A stretch of 56,194 bases of DNA from Alphaproteobacteria bacterium (lineage in GTDB: Bacteria; Myxococcota_A; UBA796; GCA-2862545). Both the position numbers and the translations under genes were made by a program. The stretch is taken from positions 1 through 56,194 of the forward strand of contig JACKER010000038.1 of assembly GCA_020632925.1 (NCBI GenBank). The letters run 5' to 3'. Shown here in pieces: positions 25,165 to 34,300 of this stretch (its first letter is position 1; every line of letters begins with the position of its first letter). The notes below the pieces were generated by a model, which was given only the letters and a program-made list of their open reading frames with translations, was not told the origin of the DNA and ran no database searches.

Positions 25165-25496
25165 GCCTCCCCCTCCCCGTCGTCCTCGACCGGCGGGGCG
25201 AGCGCGTCGGCCACGGTGTCGAGCGTGAGCACGCGCTCGAAGACCCGCAGGGTGGTCCAGGCGTCGAGCAGGGCGCGAGCGGCCTCCGGACGGTCCGCGC
25301 GGGTCGCGTCCACGAGCGTGCCCAGGCGCTCGGCGAGGTGGGCGGCCCCGAGCCGGGCGAGCTCCTCGCGGGTGCCGTCCAGGCGCGCCACGTCCGCCGA
25401 CGACGCGGTGCGCACCCCGCGGACCACGAGCTCCTCCAGCTCGCGACGCAGGGCCTCCAGGGTGTCGGCGATCTCCAGGCGCTCGACCGGAACCAC
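25161..25496 (-). CDS. Small helical protein, first gene of MoxR operon
   Basis: A 111-residue, all-helical, acidic protein of unknown function. Its middle (EELVVRGVRTAS, then VARLDGTREELARLG) resembles the N-terminal part of the following 358-residue protein, so the two are probably related by duplication or share an interaction domain. The GTG start has GGAGG 7 nt upstream. It overlaps the next gene by 4 nt. It is divergent from the first giant surface protein across a 127-bp gap. Confidence 0.65.
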   Translation of the reverse strand: MVPVERLEIADTLEALRRELEELVVRGVRTASSADVARLDGTREELARLGAAHLAERLGTLVDATRADRPEAARALLDAWTTLRVFERVLTLDTVADALAPPVEDDGEGEA

Positions 25497-25623
25497 GCGT
25501 TCGCCTCCGGGCGCACGCTACCACCCGCCGAACCACGGGACCGTCCCGGGGCCAATGTCCCATCTTTCGACGCCTGGCGCGAGGTCGGCGAGCGGTTGGA
25601 TAGAGTCGCAGCTGGAGGTCGGC

Positions 25624-28600
25624 GTGCTGACCGTCTGGATCACCGCCGCGCTGGCGGCCTGGCCCCAGCAGCAGCTGGTGAGCTCGCCCGCGGTCGCGCT
25701 GGCACTCGCCGACTTCGACCGTGACGGGACCGACGACGTCGCCTACGTCCAGGCAGACGGCACGGTCGGGTGGACCACCCCGGCTGGCGTCACGACGACG
25801 ATCCATCACGTGACGGAGGCCACCTCGATCGCCGCCGCCGACCTGAACGGCGACCAGTGGGTCGACCTCGTCGTCGGGCAGCTCCCCAGCAACGGCATCG
25901 TCCGCCTGGACGACATCGACGGGACGACCTGGAGCTCCCACACGCCTCCCTGGTCCGATCGCTCGGACGGGATCACCTCGGTGGCCATCGGGAGGATCGG
26001 CCAGGAGACCGAGCTCTCCATCATGGTGGGCTCGGACGGTCGGACCTGGAACTACGACCCGGTCACTCTCACCTCCAGCTCCCTCTCCTCACCCGGGAGC
26101 CGGGTCCGGATCGCGAACCTCGGGAACGACGGCACCCAGGAGGCGATCCTCCTCGATGGTGCGACGGGCGAGATCCGTGTCTGGTACGGCCGACCCGACT
26201 ACCTGGTCCACCTCCTCGCCACGGTACCGGGCGCCACCTCCATCGAGGTCGTCGACCTGGATCACGATCGCAGGGCCGACCTCGTGCTCGGCTCGACGCA
26301 GGGATGGATCGCGACGCTGCGCCAGCGCCCCGATGGTGGCTTCGACGCGCCCCGGACGGCGGCGTCAGGGCTCCTCGGGCTCACGGCACTCCGCGCCGCC
26401 GATCTGGACGGCGACGGCCATCGCGATCTCCTGGCGACCGTGTTCGCGGAGGACCGGGTCGTCGCCCTCCCGGGACTCGGCGACGGCACGCTCGGACCGC
26501 CGCAGCTCCTGGCAGCCGTGGCCGAGCCGGTCGACGTGGCCGTGTTCGATCGGACCGCACCCGACGCGGTGGTCGCCGGCCGAGACGGCGTGGTGCTGCT
26601 GCGGTCGCCCGGGTTCGCGGACAGCGATGGCGACGGCCTGTCCGACGCCGCCGAGACGGCCATCGGCAGCGATCCGGTCCGCACCGACACCGACCGGGAC
26701 GGGCTGTGGGACGGGGTCGAGGTGGTGGCCGGCTGCGACCCGACGACCGCGGACACGGACGGCGGTGGACTCACCGACCCGGTCGAGCTCGAACAACGAC
26801 GGGACCCGGCGGACCGACGCGACGACTGGCTGACCGAGCCCCTCCCCTCCGATGTCTACGCCATGGATCTGCGCGTCGCGGACCTCGACGGTGACCGAAT
26901 CCCCGACATCCTGATCAGAACGGCGTACTCGCTCTTCCATCCCCACGGGATCGCCTGGAGGCGTGGCCTGGGCGGAGGCGTCTTCGGACCGGAGGTGCCA
27001 TTGCCCCAGCAGACGCAGGAGCTGTGGGGTTTGGCGCTGGGCGATGTCGACGGGGACGGCACGGTCGATCTCGTGGGCAGCGGACCCAGAGGCGCGGAGG
27101 TCTGGACCCACGTCGCGTCGGGCGCGCCGATGATCGTCCGAATCGATGTGGTGGGGGCGGGGAACCCGGCGCTCGGCGACGTCGACGAGGACGGCGATCC
27201 AGAGATCCTGATGTCCGATGTGAACCACGACGTGCTGGTGTTCGCGCGCCACCGCGACGGACAGTGGACGCCGATGGGGGCGTCCGTCCGGGGCGGCGCA
27301 CCACTGGCGTTCGGAGACCTGGATGGTGACGGACACGGCGACGTGGTCACCGTCGCCGACCGGGAGCTGAGGACCTACCCGGGGGATGGAACCGGTGGAT
27401 TCGCGCTCGGGACGACGGTCGGCACGTGCGAGCAGACGTCGCTCCGGGTCGTCGATCTCGATCGGGACGGGCGACTCGACATCGCCTGCACCGGCGCCTA
27501 CGGCCTGACGACGATCTTCTGGAACGACCCCTCGGGCTTCCTCCCGGCGATGCTGCCGATTCTGCCCTCACCGCTGGAGCTGGTCGACCTCAGCGGTGAC
27601 ACGCTCCCGGACCTCGTGACGAGCCACTTCGGTCGGGACGCGTCCGTCGAGTGGCGGCCCAACTCCGGCCGACGAACGTTCGATGATGTCCTGCGCATCA
27701 CGGCACCGTTCGAGGACCTCGAGATCAACGCGATCGCCGCTGGGGATCTCGACGGTGACGGCGCCGTGGACACCGTCCAGCGCCAGGGAACGACACCCAC
27801 GATCGGTTGGAACCGGGGCTTCGACGACCGCGACCACGACGGCCTCTCCGACGATTGGGAGGAGGCCTCGGGCACGGACCCTTCGCTCGCCGACACCGAC
27901 GGTGGAGGGACGCCCGACGGCGAGGAAGCGCTGTACGGCACCGATCCCACCGACCCGTGGGACGACCACGCCATGGACCGCGACCACGACGGCCTCTCGG
28001 ACGCCGACGAGCTCGTCGCTGGCTCCGACCCGTACGCGTTCGACTCCGACCAGGACGGGGTCTCGGACGGCTGGGAGGTCGACCGTGGACTCGATCCTGC
28101 CGCCGCGGACTCCGATGGCGACGGGATCGATGACCCAGCCGAGCTCGCGTGTGGCACGAACCCCCTCGACGCTGCGGACGCGGACGTCGACTGCGACGGC
28201 CTCTCCGACGCGGACGAAGCGGTCCTCGGGACGGACCCCCATGACGCGGACACCGACGGGGACTCGCTCACCGACGGCCAGGAGGTCGCGCTGGGGACCG
28301 ATCCGCTCGACGCGGACAGCGACCACGGGGGCACGGACGACGGCACCGAGGTGGCGATGGAACGCGACCCTTGGGACCCGTCCGACGACTGGGCCTTCCA
28401 CCAGGAGCTGGGCTCGGAGGTCGCGGGGCCGCTGGCGCTCCTCGACGCGGATGGCGATCGGGACGAGGACCTCGCGGTCGTCACGGCGACCGGACATGTC
28501 GGGATCCTCGAGCGCATCGAGGACGGCCGCTTCGGGTCCTTCGAAGACGTGTGGACCTCGGCCTACCCCATCCAGTCCCTCACGCCGCTCGACCGCGACG

Positions 28601-29520
28601 GCGACGGGCGCGAGGATCTCCTCCTGCTCGGCGAGCGCCCGACGACCGGCAGACCTCCGCGAGAGCCCACCTGGCTGCTGGCGCGGGGCTCCACCTTCGA
28701 GCCCGCCGATCTCCCCTCGTTGGGTGTTCCCCTGGAGGTCGTGCCGCTGGACGTCGACGCTGACGGCGACATCGATGCCCTGGCGGCCGACGACAGCACC
28801 TTCACGGTGTGGACCGCCGACGGACCCCTGCAGGACGGCGGACCCGTGTCGGCGCCGTGGAGGAAGGAGCTTCGGGGCATGGTCGCCTCTGCCGCGGGCG
28901 CCTTCGTCAACGCCCACGGCTCCCTGTACGCGTTCCCCGCGGGCTCCGAGCCCCTCACCCCCACCCTGGTCGACGATGGCGCCGACGCGCCCCTCGCCAC
29001 GATGGACTTCGACGGCGACGGCATCGACGAGGGTGTGCTGTTCCTCCGTGCGGGGACCGAGGTGTTCGGCTCGAAGCCCGTGGGCGACGGGTGGTCGGAG
29101 CCCACGGCCTTGCAGACCCTCTCCCTCCGCCCCACGGTGATGCTGACGGCGCAGCTCGACGGGGAGGGTCTCCCGGAGCTCGTCGTCGGCTCGCTGACCA
29201 GGGGCTTGTGGATCGTGTGGCTGGACGCCCACCGGACCCTTCACCTGGCCGATGGCTCCGTCGAGCACGTGCTGATCACGGATGTGGACGGCGACGGCAA
29301 GCTCGACCTGATCGCAGCCACGGAGGAGGATGGGCTCGGCTGGTATCGCAACGCCATGGAGCCCTCCGGAGAGGAGGAGGAACAGGTCGAAGTCCCAACC
29401 GGCACCGCCACCCCTCGGAGAGGATGTCGCTGTGCCTCGGGGGAGGGAGGAGGCGCGAGCGGCGTGTCGAGCGTCGTCCTGCTCCTCGCGTGGCGACGCC
29501 GTCGGAGGGTCCCGAAGTAA
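25624..29520 (+). CDS. Giant VCBS/FG-GAP and TSP3-repeat surface protein with MYXO-CTERM (copy 1)
   Basis: A 1,298-residue secreted protein. A short signal peptide (LTVWITAALAA) is followed by three groups of VCBS/FG-GAP-like blades (ADFDRDGTDDV, VDLDHDRRADLVLG, ADLDGDGHRDLL). These are separated by two clusters of thrombospondin-type-3-like calcium repeats, at about residues 332-402 and 734-924 (DTDGDSLTDGQEV type). The tail (GCRCASG, hydrophobic stretch, RRRRR) is a MYXO-CTERM sorting signal, so it should be anchored on the cell surface. Two paralogues follow. The GTG start has GGAGGT 4 nt upstream. The likely role is calcium-dependent adhesion or a surface layer. Confidence 0.88.
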   Translation: MLTVWITAALAAWPQQQLVSSPAVALALADFDRDGTDDVAYVQADGTVGWTTPAGVTTTIHHVTEATSIAAADLNGDQWVDLVVGQLPSNGIVRLDDIDGTTWSSHTPPWSDRSDGITSVAIGRIGQETELSIMVGSDGRTWNYDPVTLTSSSLSSPGSRVRIANLGNDGTQEAILLDGATGEIRVWYGRPDYLVHLLATVPGATSIEVVDLDHDRRADLVLGSTQGWIATLRQRPDGGFDAPRTAASGLLGLTALRAADLDGDGHRDLLATVFAEDRVVALPGLGDGTLGPPQLLAAVAEPVDVAVFDRTAPDAVVAGRDGVVLLRSPGFADSDGDGLSDAAETAIGSDPVRTDTDRDGLWDGVEVVAGCDPTTADTDGGGLTDPVELEQRRDPADRRDDWLTEPLPSDVYAMDLRVADLDGDRIPDILIRTAYSLFHPHGIAWRRGLGGGVFGPEVPLPQQTQELWGLALGDVDGDGTVDLVGSGPRGAEVWTHVASGAPMIVRIDVVGAGNPALGDVDEDGDPEILMSDVNHDVLVFARHRDGQWTPMGASVRGGAPLAFGDLDGDGHGDVVTVADRELRTYPGDGTGGFALGTTVGTCEQTSLRVVDLDRDGRLDIACTGAYGLTTIFWNDPSGFLPAMLPILPSPLELVDLSGDTLPDLVTSHFGRDASVEWRPNSGRRTFDDVLRITAPFEDLEINAIAAGDLDGDGAVDTVQRQGTTPTIGWNRGFDDRDHDGLSDDWEEASGTDPSLADTDGGGTPDGEEALYGTDPTDPWDDHAMDRDHDGLSDADELVAGSDPYAFDSDQDGVSDGWEVDRGLDPAAADSDGDGIDDPAELACGTNPLDAADADVDCDGLSDADEAVLGTDPHDADTDGDSLTDGQEVALGTDPLDADSDHGGTDDGTEVAMERDPWDPSDDWAFHQELGSEVAGPLALLDADGDRDEDLAVVTATGHVGILERIEDGRFGSFEDVWTSAYPIQSLTPLDRDGDGREDLLLLGERPTTGRPPREPTWLLARGSTFEPADLPSLGVPLEVVPLDVDADGDIDALAADDSTFTVWTADGPLQDGGPVSAPWRKELRGMVASAAGAFVNAHGSLYAFPAGSEPLTPTLVDDGADAPLATMDFDGDGIDEGVLFLRAGTEVFGSKPVGDGWSEPTALQTLSLRPTVMLTAQLDGEGLPELVVGSLTRGLWIVWLDAHRTLHLADGSVEHVLITDVDGDGKLDLIAATEEDGLGWYRNAMEPSGEEEEQVEVPTGTATPRRGCRCASGEGGGASGVSSVVLLLAWRRRRRVPK

Positions 29521-29523
29521 CGC

Positions 29524-31335
29524 TCAGCGGGTGCGGAGCCAGCCGATCAGCGTGTCCAGCTCGTCGGCCGACAGGTTGCTCACGTCGCCGTGCAGCGCGC
29601 CCCCGGTGCAGCTGTCGGGCCCGAGGAACCGGTCCTCCAGGGTGGCCGCGCAGCCGTCGTGCATGAACGAGGTGCGCAGGCCCAGCCCCACCAGCGACGG
29701 CGTCTTGAACGGCGGGTCGTCCTCGCGGACGCGATGCTCGTCGTTGTCCGTGAGCATCGGGCCCGCGTGGCAGTCCGTGCACCCGAGCTCCCCGAACAAC
29801 GCCTCCCCGTCCCCGGCCGGCTCTTCGCCGCTCGCACGCACCGGGCGCACGCCGTCCAGCCACGTGAACAGCGCCGACGACGTGACGTCGGGCAGCATCA
29901 TGCCACCCATGCCGAGCGTGTACGTGCTCCGGGCGAGGTCCGCAGGACCCTCGAGCTCACCCATCCAGTGGTAGGGCGCGCGGTCGAGCAGGTGCCCTCC
30001 CAGCGGCAGCGTGCGGCGCCGACCCGCGGTCGCCGTCCCGCTCACGCCTTCACCGAAGCGCCAGACCTGACCGTCGTCCTGCCCTTCGGGGTGACAGCTC
30101 GCACACGCGACCCCGAGCGAGGCGTCGCGATGGAAGATCACGCGCGGATCCTGGTCCACCAGGGGGAGCTGCCCGCCCCAGTGGGCCTCCACGCTGGGCA
30201 GCACCGAGAACAACGCGTCGGGCACGTACGACTGGACGATCGGCTCGCCATCCAGCACGACCACCGACGACACCAGACCGAGATCGTCGATCACCACGTC
30301 GTCGGGATCCTTGCATCCGTCGTCGCCGTCGCGACCCGACGTGTCCGTGGCGATCAGCGAGGCCCTCCCGAACTTCGCGCCTGCGTCCACCACCAGGATC
30401 CGATCGCCGTCCACCGCCAGATCCACCCCGAGCACCACGCCGGCGAACGAGGTCCGCCACGCCACCTCACCGTCGGCGGTCACCCGTGCGAGCGAGGGCT
30501 GGTGTCGCTCCGCGCAGGGGTCCGAGGTCCCGTAGTAGCTGACGCCGGTCGATGGGGTGACCGTCACCCCGGAGGGCTTGTGGAACGCCACGAACACCCC
30601 GCCGCCGGCCGGATCGGGGCGCATCCGCCAGACGACGCCGCCCAGCACCGTCAGGGGCGCCACGTCGACCACGCGGGCCGTCTCGGGGTCGAGCAGGACC
30701 ACCTCACCGAATCGGAAGCGCGAGAGGTACACCACGCCGTCCGCCACGACCACGTCGCGCAGATCGGGCGCCACGACCGCGTGCCGGTCCACGCTGCCCG
30801 ACGGATCGAGCACCACCAGATCCCCGCCGGCGCAGGCGACCCACAACGTGCCGTCCTCCGCGCGGTCCAGCCCCCGCGGCTCGGGGCACACCGGCGTGCG
30901 CCAGCGCACCTCGAGGTCCGGCAGCGACACCTCGGCGACCTCGCCCGTCCCTCGGAGCGTCACCCACGCGGTGTCATCGGCCACCTCGATGCGGAACGGG
31001 CGGCTCCCCTCACCCACCGACCGCTCGACCGCCGTCGTGTCGGGCGACCACCAGATCAGGCGGTCCCCGTCGGGGTCAGCGGCGATCACCCCGCCGAGGT
31101 CGGCCGCCGCCTCCATCGTCCCCCCGAGCAGCGGGACCGTGTCCATGGGCTCGGGAACGAACACGGGCAGGCCCCCGGCGACCCAACGCGAGGGATCCGG
31201 CGTGTCGATGGGTGGGTCGATCCCCGCGACGGGTACGGGCTCCACCTCCACCTCGGCGACGGATACCACCACCTCGTCCGTGACACAGCCCCAAAGTCCG
31301 CCGACGAGAAACATGAGAACGCTCCGTCCACGCAT
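29524..31335 (-). CDS. Di-heme c-type cytochrome lipoprotein with N-terminal propeller
   Basis: A 603-residue exported protein. It starts with a lipoprotein signal (MRGRSVLMFLVGGLWGC). Residues 60-380 have a YVTN-like propeller pattern (DGTLWVACAGGDLVVLDPSG, VVYLSRFRFGEVVLLDPE). Residues 390-603 resemble di-heme cytochrome c peroxidase-type domains, with two CxxCH sites: CASCH (about 407) and CTDCH (about 517). Candidate distal ligands are present (MGGMMLP, MHDG). This arrangement is common in Myxococcota and suggests periplasmic electron transfer or peroxide handling. GAGGAGG lies upstream of ATG 31335. It separates two of the three giant paralogues. Confidence 0.85.
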   Translation of the reverse strand: MRGRSVLMFLVGGLWGCVTDEVVVSVAEVEVEPVPVAGIDPPIDTPDPSRWVAGGLPVFVPEPMDTVPLLGGTMEAAADLGGVIAADPDGDRLIWWSPDTTAVERSVGEGSRPFRIEVADDTAWVTLRGTGEVAEVSLPDLEVRWRTPVCPEPRGLDRAEDGTLWVACAGGDLVVLDPSGSVDRHAVVAPDLRDVVVADGVVYLSRFRFGEVVLLDPETARVVDVAPLTVLGGVVWRMRPDPAGGGVFVAFHKPSGVTVTPSTGVSYYGTSDPCAERHQPSLARVTADGEVAWRTSFAGVVLGVDLAVDGDRILVVDAGAKFGRASLIATDTSGRDGDDGCKDPDDVVIDDLGLVSSVVVLDGEPIVQSYVPDALFSVLPSVEAHWGGQLPLVDQDPRVIFHRDASLGVACASCHPEGQDDGQVWRFGEGVSGTATAGRRRTLPLGGHLLDRAPYHWMGELEGPADLARSTYTLGMGGMMLPDVTSSALFTWLDGVRPVRASGEEPAGDGEALFGELGCTDCHAGPMLTDNDEHRVREDDPPFKTPSLVGLGLRTSFMHDGCAATLEDRFLGPDSCTGGALHGDVSNLSADELDTLIGWLRTR

Positions 31336-31362
31336 TCTAGCCGGCCCTCCTCGACGCCGCGC

Positions 31363-31368
31363 TAGGAT
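31363..31368 (+). promoter_or_regulatory. -10-like TAGGAT before giant gene copy 2
   Basis: TAGGAT ends exactly 6 nt before GTG at 31375, the leaderless spacing seen elsewhere in the window. GAGGTGAGG, however, overlaps this GTG and would serve an ATG at 31387. Confidence 0.4.
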
Positions 31369-31374
31369 GTCGAG

Positions 31375-34300
31375 GTGAGGTACGAGATGGCGGTCCCGCT
31401 GTTGGGATGGCTCGCGACCTCGGCCCGCGCCGACTGGCCGGTCCAGTCGCTCACCAGTCCTCCCGACCCCGTGGGCGTGGCGCTCGCCGACGTGGACGGC
31501 GATGGGACGACCGACGTGGTGATCGCCGACGGCGGGGGTACCGTGGTGTGGACCACGCCCGGTGGCGGCGTGACCCCCATCGCGTCCTGGTCCGCGCTCA
31601 CCACGGTCGCGGTGCTGGACGCCGACCAGGATGGCGACGTCGACGTGCTCGTCGGCTCGCTCCGCGGGCCGGGCGTGCGGTGGTACGAGAACGGCGGTGG
31701 CGGTGCGTCCTGGACCCCGAAGGATCCCTCCTCTCCGCTCATGGCCGTGGTCTCGGTGGACGGCGGGATCCTGGGCACCGACGCCACACCGTCGATCGCA
31801 GTCGGCAGCAACCAGCGCATCATGACGTACCAGGCGGATCCCTTCACCCAGACGATGACCTCCCCGGAGCCGTCGCGGGTCCTCGTGGTGGATCTCGACG
31901 GTGACAGGCGACTCGACCTCGTGGCGCTGGACCCCACCACCGGCGCCGTGCGCTGGTGGCGCAGCGGCCCCTGGGAGAACCCCGATGTCGTCGTGACCAC
32001 CCTCCCCGGCACCACCTCGATCGACGTGGTGGACCTGGACCGCGACCGCCTCCCCGAGTTGGTGTTGGGCTCCTCCACCGGCGGGCTCGCGACCGTGCGC
32101 AGCCTCGGGCACGGACGTTTCGACGCACCGCACACCTGGGCCTCAGGCCTCTCGGGGCTCGTCGCGACCGGGGCCGCCGACCTGGACGGGGACGGCGACC
32201 TCGACCTGCTCGGCGCCGCTCGCGGCGAGGACCGCGTGGTGTGGCTGGAGGGCGCGGGCGATGGCACCTTCGCGCCCCCACAGACCCTCGCCGTGGTGCC
32301 GGGACCCGTCGATCTGGCGACGCTCCCGTTCCAGGGCTCGGGACCGGACATCCCCGTGGCCGCGACGGGAGGCGCGGTCCTGCTGCGCTCGCCCGGCTTC
32401 GCCGACTCGGACGGCGACGGGCTGGCGGACGGCGTCGAGACCACGTTCGGTTCCGACCCCGCGCGGCCCGACTCCGACGGCGACGGGCTCCCCGACTGGC
32501 TGGAGGTCGTGCGCGGCCTCGACCCCACGAACCACGACTCGGACGGCGGCGGGATCCCCGACGGAGAGGAGGCGCTGGCGGGCCACGACCCCGGGGATCG
32601 GCGCGACGACTGGGTGAGCTCGCCCCTGGCACTCGGCGGGACCTGCACGGCGCTCCACGTCGTCGACGTGGACGGGGACCGGATCCCCGACGTGCTCCAC
32701 GGAACCGACGGGATCGCCTGGCGCCGCGGCCTGGGCGGCGGACGCCTCGGTCCGGACGAGGTGCTGCAACCGACGAACGGCCCCCTCCGGTGGCGCGTCG
32801 GCGACGTGGACGGCGACGGGCACCCCGACATCGTGGCGAGCGGCGCGGACGGCGTGACCGTCTGGACCCACCTCACGCCGGGACCGCCCTCCGCGACCCT
32901 GCTCGACACGTGGCCCGCGGCCGGAATGGCGCTCGCGGACCTCGACGAGGACGGCGATCCCGAGATCCTCCTGGCCGCCGCGACCCGCCGCATCCGCGCC
33001 TGGTGGCGTGGCGCCGACGGGACCTGGACCTCGACGGTGCTGTCGGTGCTGGGCGATGGCCTGCTCGCCCTCGCCGACCTCGACGGAGACGGACACGACG
33101 ATCTCGTGGCTCAGGACGGTCGCAGCCTCCTGTGGGCCGTGGGCGATGGCCACGGCGCCTTCGGGTCCACCGTCCGGCTCGAGACGGGAGGCGGCACGCC
33201 GACCACCCTGCAGGTGGCCGACCTGGACAACGACGGGCGACCCGACGTGGTGGCCGGGACGGGGGCATCGCACGTGGCGGTGCTCTGGAACGACGGCGCC
33301 TCCGCCTTCACGCTCGCTCCGCTGCCCACGGACGCCAGCTGGGTCGACCTCATCGACGTCCGCGATGTCGACGGCGACGCCCTCCCCGACCTGGTGATCG
33401 GCGACAAGCTCGACGGGGGCTCCACCCTGGGGTGGCGTCGCAACGACGGGGCACGCGGCTTCGAGGACCCGGTGCCGATCGCCACGTCGATCGCGGTGCT
33501 CGAGGCGCTCTCGACCGGGGACATCGACGGGGACGGGGACGCCGACGTCGTCTCCTGCTCCTCGTCCGACGCCTGGATCGCCGCCAGCGGCGCCGTGGTG
33601 GACCGCGACCACGACGGACTGTCCGACACGTACGAGCAGACCGTCGGGACCTCGGCGCTCCAGGCCGACACGGACGGCGGCGGGACTCCCGACGGCGAGG
33701 AGCTCGGCTGGGGCACCGACCCGCTCGATCCGACGGACGACCTCGCGATGGACCGCGACCACGACGGCCTGTCCGACGCGGAGGAGCTGGCGGCCGGCAC
33801 CGACCCGTACGGCTTCGACACCGACGGAGACACCATCGCCGACGGGCGAGAGCTCGACCTCGGGATCGACCCGAGGAGCGCGGACTCCGACGGCGACGGC
33901 ATGGCGGACGGCGCGGAGCTCGAGTGCGTGAGCGATCCGCTGGACGCCGGCGACCTCGACACCGACTGCGACGGGCTCTCGGACGCGGAGGAGGCGGTGC
34001 TGGGGACCGATCCGACCTCGCCGGACACCGACGGCGACGGGCTCTCCGACGCCACGGAGGTCGACCTCGGGACCAACCCGCTGGACGCGGACACCGACCA
34101 CGGCGGGACGAACGACCTCGAGGAGATCCAGACCGACCGGGACCCGCACGATCCCGCCGACGACTGGGCCTACCACGCGGTGGTGGCCGGCTCCGAGGCC
34201 CACGGCCCCCTGGCGTTGTTCGACGCGGACGGCGACGGGGATCTGGACCTGTGGATCGCGATGACCACGGGTCATGTCGCGTGGATCGAGCGCCTGGAGG

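Noticed and set aside
25536..25548. CGGGAC-C-GTCCCG inverted repeat between divergent genes
   Set aside because: The arms are short and GC-only in very GC-rich DNA, so chance is likely.
24208..25623. N-terminal extension of giant gene copy 1 in the same open frame
   Set aside because: The upstream codons are antisense to the 358- and 111-aa genes. A GTG with GGAGGT at 25624 gives a signal peptide like the paralogues.
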